In this document: one piece after another, positions 35,340 through 42,655 of the stretch
Numbering within the stretch: the stretch's first letter is position 1
How the letters are laid out: the number at the start of each line of letters is the position of its first letter
Assembly (NCBI GenBank): GCA_903880005.1
Contig: CAIRNV010000451.1
Span: 1-47,843 of the forward strand
From: an uncultured Verrucomicrobiota bacterium
Lineage (GTDB): Bacteria; Verrucomicrobiota; Verrucomicrobiia; Limisphaerales; UBA9464
Direction of reading: 5' to 3'
Length of the DNA stretch: 47,843 nt
The notes under the pieces: generated by a model
Seen by the model: the letters and a program-made list of their open reading frames with translations, nothing else
The model's database searches: none
Told to the model about the DNA's origin: nothing
Translations under genes and position numbers: made by a program

Positions 35340-35371
35340 AACCCCTGCCGTGACCCGGCAGGGGTTTTTTG
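35340..35371 (+). terminator. Intrinsic terminator of the porin gene
   Basis: A 10-bp stem AACCCCTGCC / GGCAGGGGTT with a 7-nt loop is followed by a run of T (GGGGTTTTTTG). It starts 17 bp after the porin stop and ends 41 bp before the ABC ATPase start. Confidence 0.92.
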
Positions 35372-35411
35372 TTGCCCGCATCGAATCCAATCGTCGCCCG
35401 CAACGGTGTCC

Positions 35412-36473
35412 ATGCCCACGACCCCGCCTTTCCTTCGGCTCCATCGTGTCTCCTGTCGTCTGGGCCATGTCGAAGCCTTGGCCGACATCAGCCTCGACAT
35501 CGCCCCCGCCGCCCGATGCATCGTCGCCGGCCCTTCCGGGGCAGGAAAAACCACCCTGCTGCGCATCGTCGCAGGACTTCAGCGGCCGTCCGGCGGCCAA
35601 ATCGAGTCCGATGGATGCGACATCACCGGCCTTCCGCCTGAAAGGCGACGCTTTGGATGGGTGGGACCCGAGCCGGGTTTGCTTCCCCAAATGACTGCGG
35701 TGGATCAAGTCGAGTTGCCATTGCGCCTTGCCCATGCCAGCCCCGGCGATCGTCGGATCGCTGCCTTGCAGGCCCTCGAACGGGTCGGCCTCGCCCATCG
35801 CGCAGGGCATCTGCCGCATCAACTCTCGTCAGGCGAGGCGATTCGCGTCGCCCTCGCGCGAGCGAGTGTGAACCAACCGCGATGCCTGCTTCTCGACGAA
35901 CCCTTTGCACGCATGGACACCGCCCAACGCGCCTCGTTGCGCGGTTGGCTCTCCCGCATGCAAGCAAGCACGGGTTGCGCCATCCTTGAGACATCCCATT
36001 GGCTGCAAGAATCCCTTCAGGATGCCTCTCATCTCGCCATCCTGCGTGATGGCCATCTGGTCCAAGCCGGAACCACCCGCCAGGCATGGCAACAACCCTC
36101 ATCCCCTTGGGTCGCTGACTTCCTGTCCGTCTTCCCGATTTGGTGGAGCACGCCAACCGATGCCGCACGGCGGGGGTGGAAGGGGCCGATTCCTGCGCTG
36201 GGATCCGCTTGCCGGCTCATTGGCGTGCGCTTGGACCTTGCTCGATGGGTCGTTGACCCGCCGTCGGAGCCATGCCTGGGCCCGTTGCAAGCATCCCGCG
36301 TGCTTCCCACTGGGTTCACGCCGGCCTTGGACGCCTTGTTTCCCGATGGCGAGCTGCGCCGAATCCCCATGCATGGGGCCGAATCCCCGCCGCAGGTAAA
36401 CACAAAGGGTTGGCTCGCATTCGGGGACGATGCCGTATTGATGACTTCAACGGACGATCGCTCCACAGGTTAG
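35412..36473 (+). CDS. ABC-type ATPase with altered Q-loop and signature (orphan)
   Basis: This 353-aa protein resembles the ATPase subunits of molybdate/spermidine-type importers. Its motifs are Walker A GPSGAGKTT (40-48), Q-loop region WVGPEPGLLPQMTAVDQVEL, signature-like LSSGEAIRVALARASVNQ, Walker B CLLLDEPFARMD and H-loop region LETSHWLQES. In the Q-loop the usual Gln is replaced (VGPEPG instead of VFQ), and the signature is LSSGE instead of LSGGQ. Asp and Glu of Walker B and the H-loop His are kept. The C-terminal ~130 residues do not clearly match a TOBE domain. ATG 35412 was chosen; GTG 35406 is possible. No permease or binding protein is adjacent. Its stop is 6 bp before a family A element. 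Confidence 0.8.
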   Translation: MPTTPPFLRLHRVSCRLGHVEALADISLDIAPAARCIVAGPSGAGKTTLLRIVAGLQRPSGGQIESDGCDITGLPPERRRFGWVGPEPGLLPQMTAVDQVELPLRLAHASPGDRRIAALQALERVGLAHRAGHLPHQLSSGEAIRVALARASVNQPRCLLLDEPFARMDTAQRASLRGWLSRMQASTGCAILETSHWLQESLQDASHLAILRDGHLVQAGTTRQAWQQPSSPWVADFLSVFPIWWSTPTDAARRGWKGPIPALGSACRLIGVRLDLARWVVDPPSEPCLGPLQASRVLPTGFTPALDALFPDGELRRIPMHGAESPPQVNTKGWLAFGDDAVLMTSTDDRSTG

Positions 36474-36478
36474 CCCTC

Positions 36479-36645
36479 AGCCGGGACGATTCAGTTGGGA
36501 GGGAAGTGATTGCGAAGCAGATGCTTGCGCAAGCCGAGGAGTGAGCGAGGCGCGGGCCAGTGCGAGGCCCGTAACGAGCGAACGACGAAGGAGTTGCGCA
36601 AGCAGATCGAGCAAGCACGACCGACCCAACTGAATCGTTCCGGCT
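36479..36645 (+). repeat. Family A palindromic element, copy 5
   Basis: This is a complete 167-bp copy with perfect arms at the inner part (CGATTCAGTTGGG / CCCAACTGAATCG) and ends AGCCGGGA / TTCCGGCT. It begins 6 bp after the ABC ATPase stop. The remaining 110 bp up to the Rrf2 operator show no gene. Confidence 0.92.
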
Positions 36646-36756
36646 TTGCATGAAGGCGACGTCATGAGGCTGACGTTTGAACCGGACAAGAAACGTCTGA
36701 AAAAGCCTTTGACCGCCCGGGCAACGTCCATAGGCTTGGGAATCAGGACTGGATTA

Positions 36757-36772
36757 GTCTGATTTATCAGAC
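36757..36772. promoter_or_regulatory. Probable Rrf2 operator
   Basis: A perfect palindrome GTCTGATTTATCAGAC (7-bp arms, 2-bp centre) lies 8 bp upstream of the Rrf2 gene start, within a locally AT-rich stretch (GGATTAGTCTGATTTATCAG). Position and form fit autoregulation by an Rrf2-family dimer; such sites are usually 20-25 bp imperfect palindromes. The binding is inferred, not shown. Confidence 0.6.
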
Positions 36773-36780
36773 GAGCGAAC

Positions 36781-37326
36781 ATGCAAATCACGAGGGCAGC
36801 AGAATACGGGGTGCTTGGGCTCATGGCCCTGGCCCGGCGTCCTCAGGGCGAGGTGGTGATGATCGAGACGCTCTGCACCGAGGAAGAGGTGCCGGTGAGC
36901 TTTCTCGGCAAGATCTTTCAGAGCCTGGCCAAGGCAGGAATCGTCAAGTCTGCGCGGGGTTCGGGAGGGGGCTTCAGCTTGGCTCGGACGCCTTCGGACA
37001 TCTCCGCGCTGGAGATCATTGAGGCCATTGAGGGCCCAATTGCCCTCCAGCGTTGCTTGGACCTGGATGAGGGATGCGACCATAGCCGGGGCTGCGCCTT
37101 GTGCGGCTTGCTCTCGGAAGCCCAGGAGCGCGTGAAGGAGGTCTTGGGCCGATCCACCCTTTCTGAACTTGCGGGGCGCCACATTCCGAATTCCTTGGTC
37201 CGGCAGGCGCGCGATCGTGGCCAACTGGTCATCAAGGAGCCCTGCGGCGAAGCGTGCAGCGATGCCTCAGACGCCCCCGCCAAGGACGGCACGCCCCCGG
37301 ATGGCAAGGGAACGATGGTTTTGTAA
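36781..37326 (+). CDS. Rrf2-family Fe-S-type transcriptional regulator (IscR-like)
   Basis: This 181-aa regulator has the winged-helix N-terminus MQITRAAEYGVLGLMALARR, then VPVSFLGKIFQSLAKAGIVK and the wing RGSGGGFSLARTPSDISALE. A cysteine cluster C92, C99, C105 and C108 (RCLDLDEGC, HSRGCALCGL) lies at the place where IscR binds its [2Fe-2S] cluster. The tail (about 150-181) is rich in Pro, Asp and Gly with two more cysteines (EPCGEACSDASD). It lies 22 bp upstream of iscU, so it very probably controls the iscU operon and itself in response to Fe-S status. NsrR/RsrR-like nitric oxide or redox sensing is an alternative. Confidence 0.92.
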   Translation: MQITRAAEYGVLGLMALARRPQGEVVMIETLCTEEEVPVSFLGKIFQSLAKAGIVKSARGSGGGFSLARTPSDISALEIIEAIEGPIALQRCLDLDEGCDHSRGCALCGLLSEAQERVKEVLGRSTLSELAGRHIPNSLVRQARDRGQLVIKEPCGEACSDASDAPAKDGTPPDGKGTMVL

Positions 37327-37348
37327 CGAAAACGAAGAGGAACGACCA

Positions 37349-37777
37349 ATGAGCGACACGTACACGTTGTATAATTCGACCGTAATGGATCACTTCATGA
37401 ACCCCCGCAACATGGGCGACCTCAAGGACGCCGATGGCGTGGGCGAAGTCGGCGCGGCGGCATGCGGCGACATCATGAAGATCAGCCTGAAGATCAAGGG
37501 CGGCCGCATCGAGGATGCGCGATTCAAGACCTTTGGCTGCGGCTCGGCCATCGCCAGCTCGAGCATGGCCACGGAATTGATCAAGGGCCGCACGATCGAG
37601 GAGGCCATGAACTTCTCGAACCAGGAGGTGGTGGAGGCGCTGGGCGGCTTGCCACCGGTGAAAATCCACTGCTCCGTCCTGGCGGAGGAGGCCCTCAAGG
37701 CGGCCTTGGAAGACTATGTGAAGCGGAACCCGGAGTCTGCCGCACCCGTCGCCAAGCCGGAGCCGGTCTCGGCGTAG
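37349..37777 (+). CDS. iscU: Fe-S cluster assembly scaffold IscU
   Basis: IscU is the scaffold on which [2Fe-2S] clusters are built. The 142-aa protein starts at ATG 37349 after AGAGGA. It has the three cluster cysteines and the conserved Asp: AAACGDIMKISLKI (Cys39, Asp41), FKTFGCGSAIASSS (Cys64) and PPVKIHCSVLAEEAL (His107, Cys108). The LPPVK chaperone-recognition motif (GLPPVKIHCS) is intact, so an HscA-like partner is expected elsewhere. A short Ala/Pro tail follows. All functional residues are present, in contrast to the IscS homologue downstream. Confidence 0.96.
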   Translation: MSDTYTLYNSTVMDHFMNPRNMGDLKDADGVGEVGAAACGDIMKISLKIKGGRIEDARFKTFGCGSAIASSSMATELIKGRTIEEAMNFSNQEVVEALGGLPPVKIHCSVLAEEALKAALEDYVKRNPESAAPVAKPEPVSA

Positions 37778-37959
37778 GCTTGTCCATGCCGTGGGGCGAG
37801 GGGTGATGACGCGATGGGTTCTTCCGCAGGCCCTGGAGCCATCGTGGCGCCCCGGAAAACGGTGCATTCATCAAAGCACGGAGCCCTTGCCCGGGAAGAT
37901 TCAGCCATCACCACCATCCCCACGGGTTCCTTCCAGCCCCTGCCGTCCAACGTGTTAAA

Positions 37960-38001
37960 GGCCCCGCCGTCTGATGGCTGATGCCGTCCGGTCGCGGGGC
38001 C
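37960..38001. other. Hairpin between iscU and the IscS homologue
   Basis: GGCCCCGC (37960-37967) pairs with GCGGGGCC (37994-38001) around a 26-nt loop, in the 268-bp gap between iscU and the next gene. A pyrimidine-rich stretch CTTCCCTTCC follows. It might be a weak terminator or attenuator, or part of the leader of the downstream gene. The rest of the gap shows nothing recognisable. Confidence 0.35.
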
Positions 38002-38045
38002 CTTCCCTTCCATCCTTTTAACGCCCGCTTCTTTCCATTGTCTTC

Positions 38046-39317
38046 ATGCGCAACGTCTATCTGGACCACCAATCGGCGACGCCCCTGCTGCCAGAGGCCT
38101 TCGAGGCCATGCGCCCCTTCTTCACCGAGTACTTCGGCAATGCCTCGTCGCTTCACCAGCACGGTCTCCGCGTGCGCGACGCCCTGAAGACGGCGCGCCA
38201 ACATCAAGCCGCCCTCATCCACGCGGAGTCCGAGGAGGAAATCTTCTTCACCTCGGACGGCACCGAGTCGGCCAACTTGGCGATCAAGGGCGTTGCGTAC
38301 GCCAATGAACGCAAGGGAAAGCACCTCGTGGTCTCCGCCACCGAGCATCCCTCCGTGATGAACTCGGTCGAGTTCCTCGAAAAGCAGGGGTGGACCTGCA
38401 CCCGCGTCCCGGTGGACTCCCAGGGGTTCCTGAGCCTCGATGCGCTGCGCGGGGCGCTGACACCCCAAACCGTCCTTGTCGCCGTGCATCATGTGAACCA
38501 TGACATCGGGACCATCCAACCCGTGGCGGACGTGGGGCGGATCTGCACGGAGGCCGGGATTCCGCTCTATGTGGATTGCGAGGCCAGCGCCGGATGGCTG
38601 CCCGTGGACGTCCGTGCGATGGGCGCATCCTTGGTGAGTTATTCGCCCCATCGGTTTTACGGGCCCAAGGGCGTCGGGGTGTTGTACCGGCACCGGCGCG
38701 CGCGCCTGGTTTCCATCTTGCATGGCGGCGTCCAGGAAGGCGGGCGTCGCGCCGGGACCGAGAACATCCCGGCGATTGTGGGTGCAGGCGTGGCGGCCGA
38801 GGTGGCGGCCAGGGAACTGGACGGCCGGGCCTCCCATGTGGCGGGGTTGCAACAACGCCTGTGGCAGGGACTTTTGCAGCGCATCCCGTACATCAAGCTC
38901 AACGGCCCCGTGCCGGGCCCGGGACGCGCCCCCAACAACATCAACATTTCCACCGAGTTCATCGAGGGCGAGGGCCAGTTGCTGCTGTGTGATCTCAACG
39001 GGATCGCCGTCGCATCGGGGTCATCCTGCGTCTCCAAGTCCCTCAAGATCTCGCATGTCCTGGCGGCCATCGGCCTCGACCACGCCCTCGCCCAAGGCAA
39101 CCTCATCCTGACCCTCGGCAAGGACAACACCGAGACCGACGTGGACTATGTCATCGAGACCTTTGCCAAGATCGTCGGCAAGCTGCGGGGCATGTCGCCC
39201 ATGTGGGACGAGTTTGAGCGCGGCGTGATTGATTCCGTCATCGCCCCGCGCGGCATCGGCCGATCCTTCAGCGAGCACGCCGCGGCGGTCTCGGGCAAGC
39301 CGGCGCATGGATCGTAA
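38046..39317 (+). CDS. IscS/NifS homologue lacking the PLP lysine
   Basis: This 423-aa protein aligns by eye with cysteine desulfurases over its whole length: VYLDHQSATPLLPEAFEAM, NASSLHQHG, FTSDGTESANLAIKG, SATEHPSVMNS, VHHVNHDIGTIQPV, YVDCEASAGWLPVDV, SYSPHRFYGPKGVGVLY, GGRRAGTENIPAIVGAG and VASGSSCVSKSLKISHVLAA. The sulfur-accepting cysteine is kept (Cys328), as are His101 and Asp177. The PLP-binding lysine of the SxHK motif is Arg203 (codon CGG at 38652). The Gln that contacts PLP is Ala180, and the substrate-carboxylate Arg of RxSLGR is Ile354 (LILTLGKDN). It is therefore unlikely to be a desulfurase. A C-terminal extension of about 30 residues follows. It lies 268 bp after iscU in the same direction. 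Confidence 0.9.
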   Translation: MRNVYLDHQSATPLLPEAFEAMRPFFTEYFGNASSLHQHGLRVRDALKTARQHQAALIHAESEEEIFFTSDGTESANLAIKGVAYANERKGKHLVVSATEHPSVMNSVEFLEKQGWTCTRVPVDSQGFLSLDALRGALTPQTVLVAVHHVNHDIGTIQPVADVGRICTEAGIPLYVDCEASAGWLPVDVRAMGASLVSYSPHRFYGPKGVGVLYRHRRARLVSILHGGVQEGGRRAGTENIPAIVGAGVAAEVAARELDGRASHVAGLQQRLWQGLLQRIPYIKLNGPVPGPGRAPNNINISTEFIEGEGQLLLCDLNGIAVASGSSCVSKSLKISHVLAAIGLDHALAQGNLILTLGKDNTETDVDYVIETFAKIVGKLRGMSPMWDEFERGVIDSVIAPRGIGRSFSEHAAAVSGKPAHGS

Positions 39318-39540
39318 CGCCGGGGCAACCTCGGCCTTGGGTGCACACCGGTGCAGCATCCGTGCCGCCGCGTGAGGGCACGCGCCCTACAACACGGGCG
39401 GAGCGTTCGGGTCCGTCGGAAAGGTTGGGTGAACGAGAGCCCGTCTCCAGCCTTTAGTCTGAACCTGACCCGCGCGTTTCCCGTCAGGGGGTGTCACTTC
39501 GGAATTCCCATCGCCGCGCGGCCTTCCATAACGTCGGGGC

Positions 39541-40443
39541 GTGCATTTCGACAAGGTGGCCTTGGTGGGCGTCGGCTTGCTGGGCGGTTCGCTGGGGTTG
39601 GCCCTCCGCGCCCGGCGCATGGCCGCGCATGTCTCCGGCCTCGTCCGTCGCGACGCATCCATCCGTGAGTGCCTCGAAAGGGGGGCCGTGGACTCCGCAT
39701 CCACCTCCATGGCCGAGGTGGTCTCGGGCGCGGACGTCGTCGTCCTGTGCACGCCGGTGGGCGACATGCCCGCCATGGCCCGGGCCATCGCCCCGTGCCT
39801 CGCTCCCCGGGCCGTGATCACGGACGTGGGCTCCGTCAAGGGATCCGTGATGCGCGAGGTGGCGCCCAAGTTGCCGGCGGGTTGCTTCGTAGGAAGCCAT
39901 CCCATGGCCGGGTCCGAGCAAGCCGGGGTGGGCGCTGCCCGGGCCGACCTGTTCGACGGTGCCCGATGCGCCGTGACGCCGTCCGCGGAGAGCTTGCCCG
40001 GCGTGACCGATGCCGTGGAGGGTCTATGGCGCGGCGTCGGGGCGGAGGTGATGCGGATGTCACCGGAGTTGCATGATGCCTGGGTTGCTCGCGCCAGCCA
40101 CTTGCCGCACGTGCTGGCAGCGGTGTTGGCCCATGACGTCCTGGATCCCTCGATGGCCGCCGAGGTCCGGAGGTTGTGTGCAACGGGCTTCCGTGACACC
40201 ACGCGCATTGCATCAGGACACCCGGGAATGTGGCGGGACATCCTGTTGTCGAACCGGGCGGCCATCCTCGAGGCGTTGGCTGAATGGCGCGACGAACTCG
40301 CTGGTCTTGAACGTCTGATCGCTGACGGGGATGCGGAGGGCACCGAGCGGTTCCTTGCCGAGGCCCGCCACCGTCGCGAGGCATGGACCCATTCCCCGCG
40401 CGGCCCCCACGCCGATTCATCCTCGTCCGCAACGCACGCCTGA
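39541..40443 (+). CDS. tyrA: Prephenate/arogenate dehydrogenase
   Basis: TyrA oxidatively decarboxylates prephenate (or arogenate) on the way to tyrosine. The 300-aa protein starts at GTG 39541 (VHFDKVALVGVGLLGGS). It has the NAD-binding GVGLLGGSLGLAL, VVLCTPVGDMPAMARAI, VITDVGSVKGSVMREV, GSHPMAGSEQAGVGAARADL and the helical C-terminal domain with SPELHDAWVARASHLPHVLA and FRDTTRIASGHPGMWRDIL. The SHLPHV histidine fits the catalytic site. Specificity for prephenate versus arogenate cannot be told. It is the first gene of tyrA-aroA-cmk, 7 bp before aroA. The 223 bp upstream of it show no gene. Confidence 0.94.
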   Translation: MHFDKVALVGVGLLGGSLGLALRARRMAAHVSGLVRRDASIRECLERGAVDSASTSMAEVVSGADVVVLCTPVGDMPAMARAIAPCLAPRAVITDVGSVKGSVMREVAPKLPAGCFVGSHPMAGSEQAGVGAARADLFDGARCAVTPSAESLPGVTDAVEGLWRGVGAEVMRMSPELHDAWVARASHLPHVLAAVLAHDVLDPSMAAEVRRLCATGFRDTTRIASGHPGMWRDILLSNRAAILEALAEWRDELAGLERLIADGDAEGTERFLAEARHRREAWTHSPRGPHADSSSSATHA

Positions 40444-40450
40444 CCTGCCC

Positions 40451-41743
40451 ATGCCCCTGCCTGACTTGATTGAAATCGACCCCCTGACTGCGGCGCCGCA
40501 CGCGCAGGTCACGGTGCCCGGATCCAAGAGCATCACGAACCGCGCGCTGGTCTTGGCCGCCTTGGCCGACGGTTCCACCACCTTGCGCGGCGCCCTCTGG
40601 AGCGAGGACACCCAGGTCATGGTCTCGTGCCTCCAAACGCTGGGCTTCGACGTGGCCGTGGAACCCGACCCGGGCGACCCCGCCAATCGAACCATCCGGG
40701 TGGTCGGGCAAGGAGGGCGAATTCCTCGGGGGGGCACGGCAGAGCAGCCCTTGTCTTTGCACGTGGGGAACGCCGGCACGGCGGCCCGCTTCCTGTCGGC
40801 CATGGTTTGCCTGGGTCCGGGGGCGTATCGGCTTTCCGGGGTCCCCAGGATGCACCAGCGCCCCCAGGCCGCCTTGCTCCAGGCGCTGCGCAGCCTCGGC
40901 TACCAGGTCGAGGCACCCAATGACCGGCTGCCCGCCGTGATTCATGGCCAGGGCGGTCCGAGGCCCGGGGTGTGCCATGTGTCCATCGCCGAGAGTTCGC
41001 AGTTTGCCTCGGCCCTGCTTCTCGCTGCCCCGCGCGCGGGTTGGGAGGTCATGATCGACGGCACGGCGGACGGCGACGAGGCACCCTATGTCGCGATGAC
41101 GACGCGGCTGGCCGGGACGTTCCCAGCGAGGGGCGGGATGGTGGACATCGAGCCTGATGCCTCGAGCGGAAGTTATTTTTGGGCGGCGGACTGGCTCCTT
41201 CGCGGGGGGAGACCCACGCCTTCTGGTTCGTCTCCCGTGGCGCGTTGGCCGGAGTCGGGGTGGCAAGTGGATGCCCGGTTCCCGGGATTCCTGCCCCTGC
41301 CGCCGGAGGTTTCCCGGGAACGACACCTGGGGGACAGCATCATGACGGCCATCGTGCTGGGGCCGTTCGCCGGTTATCCCGTGCGGTTCACGGACCTTGG
41401 CCGATTGCGGGTCCAGGAATGCGAACGCGTCGCGGCGCTCCGCGAGGGGCTCGCCCGATGCGGGGCCGACATCCACGAGGAGGGCGACACCTTGACGGTC
41501 CTGCCTTCTGCATTGCACGGGGCGGAGATCGAGACGCACGACGACCACCGGGTCGCCATGTGCTTCGCCACGCTGGCGCTGCAAGTGCCCGGCCTATGCA
41601 TTCGCAACCCGGCATGCGTCCGGAAAACGTTCCCCAACTTCTTCCAGAAGTTGGCCGCGCCCGCCCCGAACGGGCTCGGGGCCATCGTCCGCGACGCCCG
41701 CACGGGGCGACGCCTGGAAGGCGACAGCCTCCTTGCCACATGA
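40451..41743 (+). CDS. aroA: 3-phosphoshikimate 1-carboxyvinyltransferase (EPSP synthase)
   Basis: AroA joins phosphoenolpyruvate to shikimate-3-phosphate. The 430-aa protein has VTVPGSKSITNRALVLAALA at the N-terminus, SLHVGNAGTAARFLSAMVCL, the RMHQRPQAALLQAL segment and SIAESSQFASALLLAAPRA. In the second half it has DIEPDASSGSYFWAADWLL, GDSIMTAIVLGPFAG, RLRVQECERVAALREGLAR and THDDHRVAMCFATLAL. Helix 97-107-type sequence GNAGTAARFL differs from the E. coli GNAGTAMRPL (Ala for Met, Phe for Pro). Start ATG 40451. Its stop overlaps cmk by 4 bp (ATGA). Confidence 0.96.
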   Translation: MPLPDLIEIDPLTAAPHAQVTVPGSKSITNRALVLAALADGSTTLRGALWSEDTQVMVSCLQTLGFDVAVEPDPGDPANRTIRVVGQGGRIPRGGTAEQPLSLHVGNAGTAARFLSAMVCLGPGAYRLSGVPRMHQRPQAALLQALRSLGYQVEAPNDRLPAVIHGQGGPRPGVCHVSIAESSQFASALLLAAPRAGWEVMIDGTADGDEAPYVAMTTRLAGTFPARGGMVDIEPDASSGSYFWAADWLLRGGRPTPSGSSPVARWPESGWQVDARFPGFLPLPPEVSRERHLGDSIMTAIVLGPFAGYPVRFTDLGRLRVQECERVAALREGLARCGADIHEEGDTLTVLPSALHGAEIETHDDHRVAMCFATLALQVPGLCIRNPACVRKTFPNFFQKLAAPAPNGLGAIVRDARTGRRLEGDSLLAT

Positions 41744-42447
41744 CCCAGGCCTTCTGCGATGCCGCCTTGCGGCTGCCGCACGTCGTGGCCATCGACGGCC
41801 CCAGTGCCTCCGGGAAGGGAACCCTGGCCCGGCGCCTCGCAGCGGACTTCGGCTGCACCTACGTGGATAGCGGGGCCATGTACCGAACCCTTGCGTGGTG
41901 GACGTTGCAAAGCGGGCTGAGGTGCGAGAAGCCCATGAGGCCCTCGGAAGAGGACGCCATCGTGCGGCTCATGCGTCGTTGGGACGCGCGGCTGCGAGTG
42001 ATCGACGGTGCCGCATGGTTCACCGTCGCCGGCTACTTCCCGCGCGAGGAAATCCGATCAGACCGCGTCGAGAGGGCCGTGCCGGTGGTCGCGCAGATCA
42101 CCCGAATCCGCGTCTGGATGGTCGCTCGCCAGCGTGACTGCGCACAGTTTGGCCCGCTGGTCATGGAGGGCCGAGACATCGGGACCGAGGTCTTTCCCTT
42201 GGCGCAGGTGAAGTTCTTCCTCGAGGCCGATGCCGCGGTGCGAGAGCAACGCCTTGCGCAGCGCGGCAATGCGGGCAGCGCGGGGTCCGGGCGGGACGCC
42301 ATGGACGCCACGCGACGCAAGGGAGCCTTGTACCCCGCATTGGACGCCATCCGCATCGACAACACCCACCAAACCCCGGATGAAACCTATGAGATCATGC
42401 GTTCCCACATGGGCAGACTTCGCGTCGCCGGCGCTTGGCCAGCCTAA
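41740..42447 (+). CDS. cmk: Cytidylate kinase
   Basis: Cmk phosphorylates CMP and dCMP. The 235-aa protein has the P-loop VVAIDGPSASGKGTLARRLA, YVDSGAMYRTLAWWTL, the CMP-site region FGPLVMEGRDIGTEVFPLAQ with KFFLEADAAVREQRLAQRG, and IRIDNTHQTPDETYEIM at the end. It overlaps aroA by 4 bp, the widespread tyrA/aroA-cmk arrangement. Its TAA stop is directly followed by GCC of a family A arm. Confidence 0.95.
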   Translation: MTQAFCDAALRLPHVVAIDGPSASGKGTLARRLAADFGCTYVDSGAMYRTLAWWTLQSGLRCEKPMRPSEEDAIVRLMRRWDARLRVIDGAAWFTVAGYFPREEIRSDRVERAVPVVAQITRIRVWMVARQRDCAQFGPLVMEGRDIGTEVFPLAQVKFFLEADAAVREQRLAQRGNAGSAGSGRDAMDATRRKGALYPALDAIRIDNTHQTPDETYEIMRSHMGRLRVAGAWPA

Positions 42448-42612
42448 GCCGGAACGATGCAGTTGGATCGGTCGTGCTTGCTGGATCTTCCTTCGCAAGA
42501 GCTTCGTCCTTCGCTCGTTACGGGCCTCGTACCGGCCCGCGCCTCGCTCACTCCTCGTCTTGCGAAAGAATCTGCGGCGCAATCACTTCCCTCCCAACTG
42601 CATCGTTCCGGC
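42447..42612 (-). repeat. Family A palindromic element, copy 6 (inverted interior)
   Basis: The copy begins in the cmk stop codon with AGCCGGAACGATGCAGTTGG and ends CCAACTGCATCGTTCCGGCC. Its interior is in reverse orientation relative to copies 3-5. Both arms carry GATGCAG/CTGCATC where copy 5 has GATTCAG/CTGAATC, a paired change that keeps the arms complementary. Confidence 0.92.
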
Positions 42613-42655
42613 CCCGTTGCCCGGGGCGCCCTCGCTCGCACGTCGCGGGCCTTGG

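Noticed and set aside
36272-36544. A conserved peptide (DDSVGREVIAKQMLAQAEE) shared by frames at several places
   Set aside because: It is simply the translation of the family A element in one frame and is present wherever the element is; there is no independent gene.
36721-36780. A sigma-70 promoter for the Rrf2 operon (TTGGGA with an AT-rich -10)
   Set aside because: The spacing to the best -10-like hexamer is wrong (about 21 bp), so no promoter was called.
39318-39540. tRNA or small RNA gene before tyrA
   Set aside because: No cloverleaf arms or GTTCGA-type loop could be found in this gap or in the other intergenic stretches.
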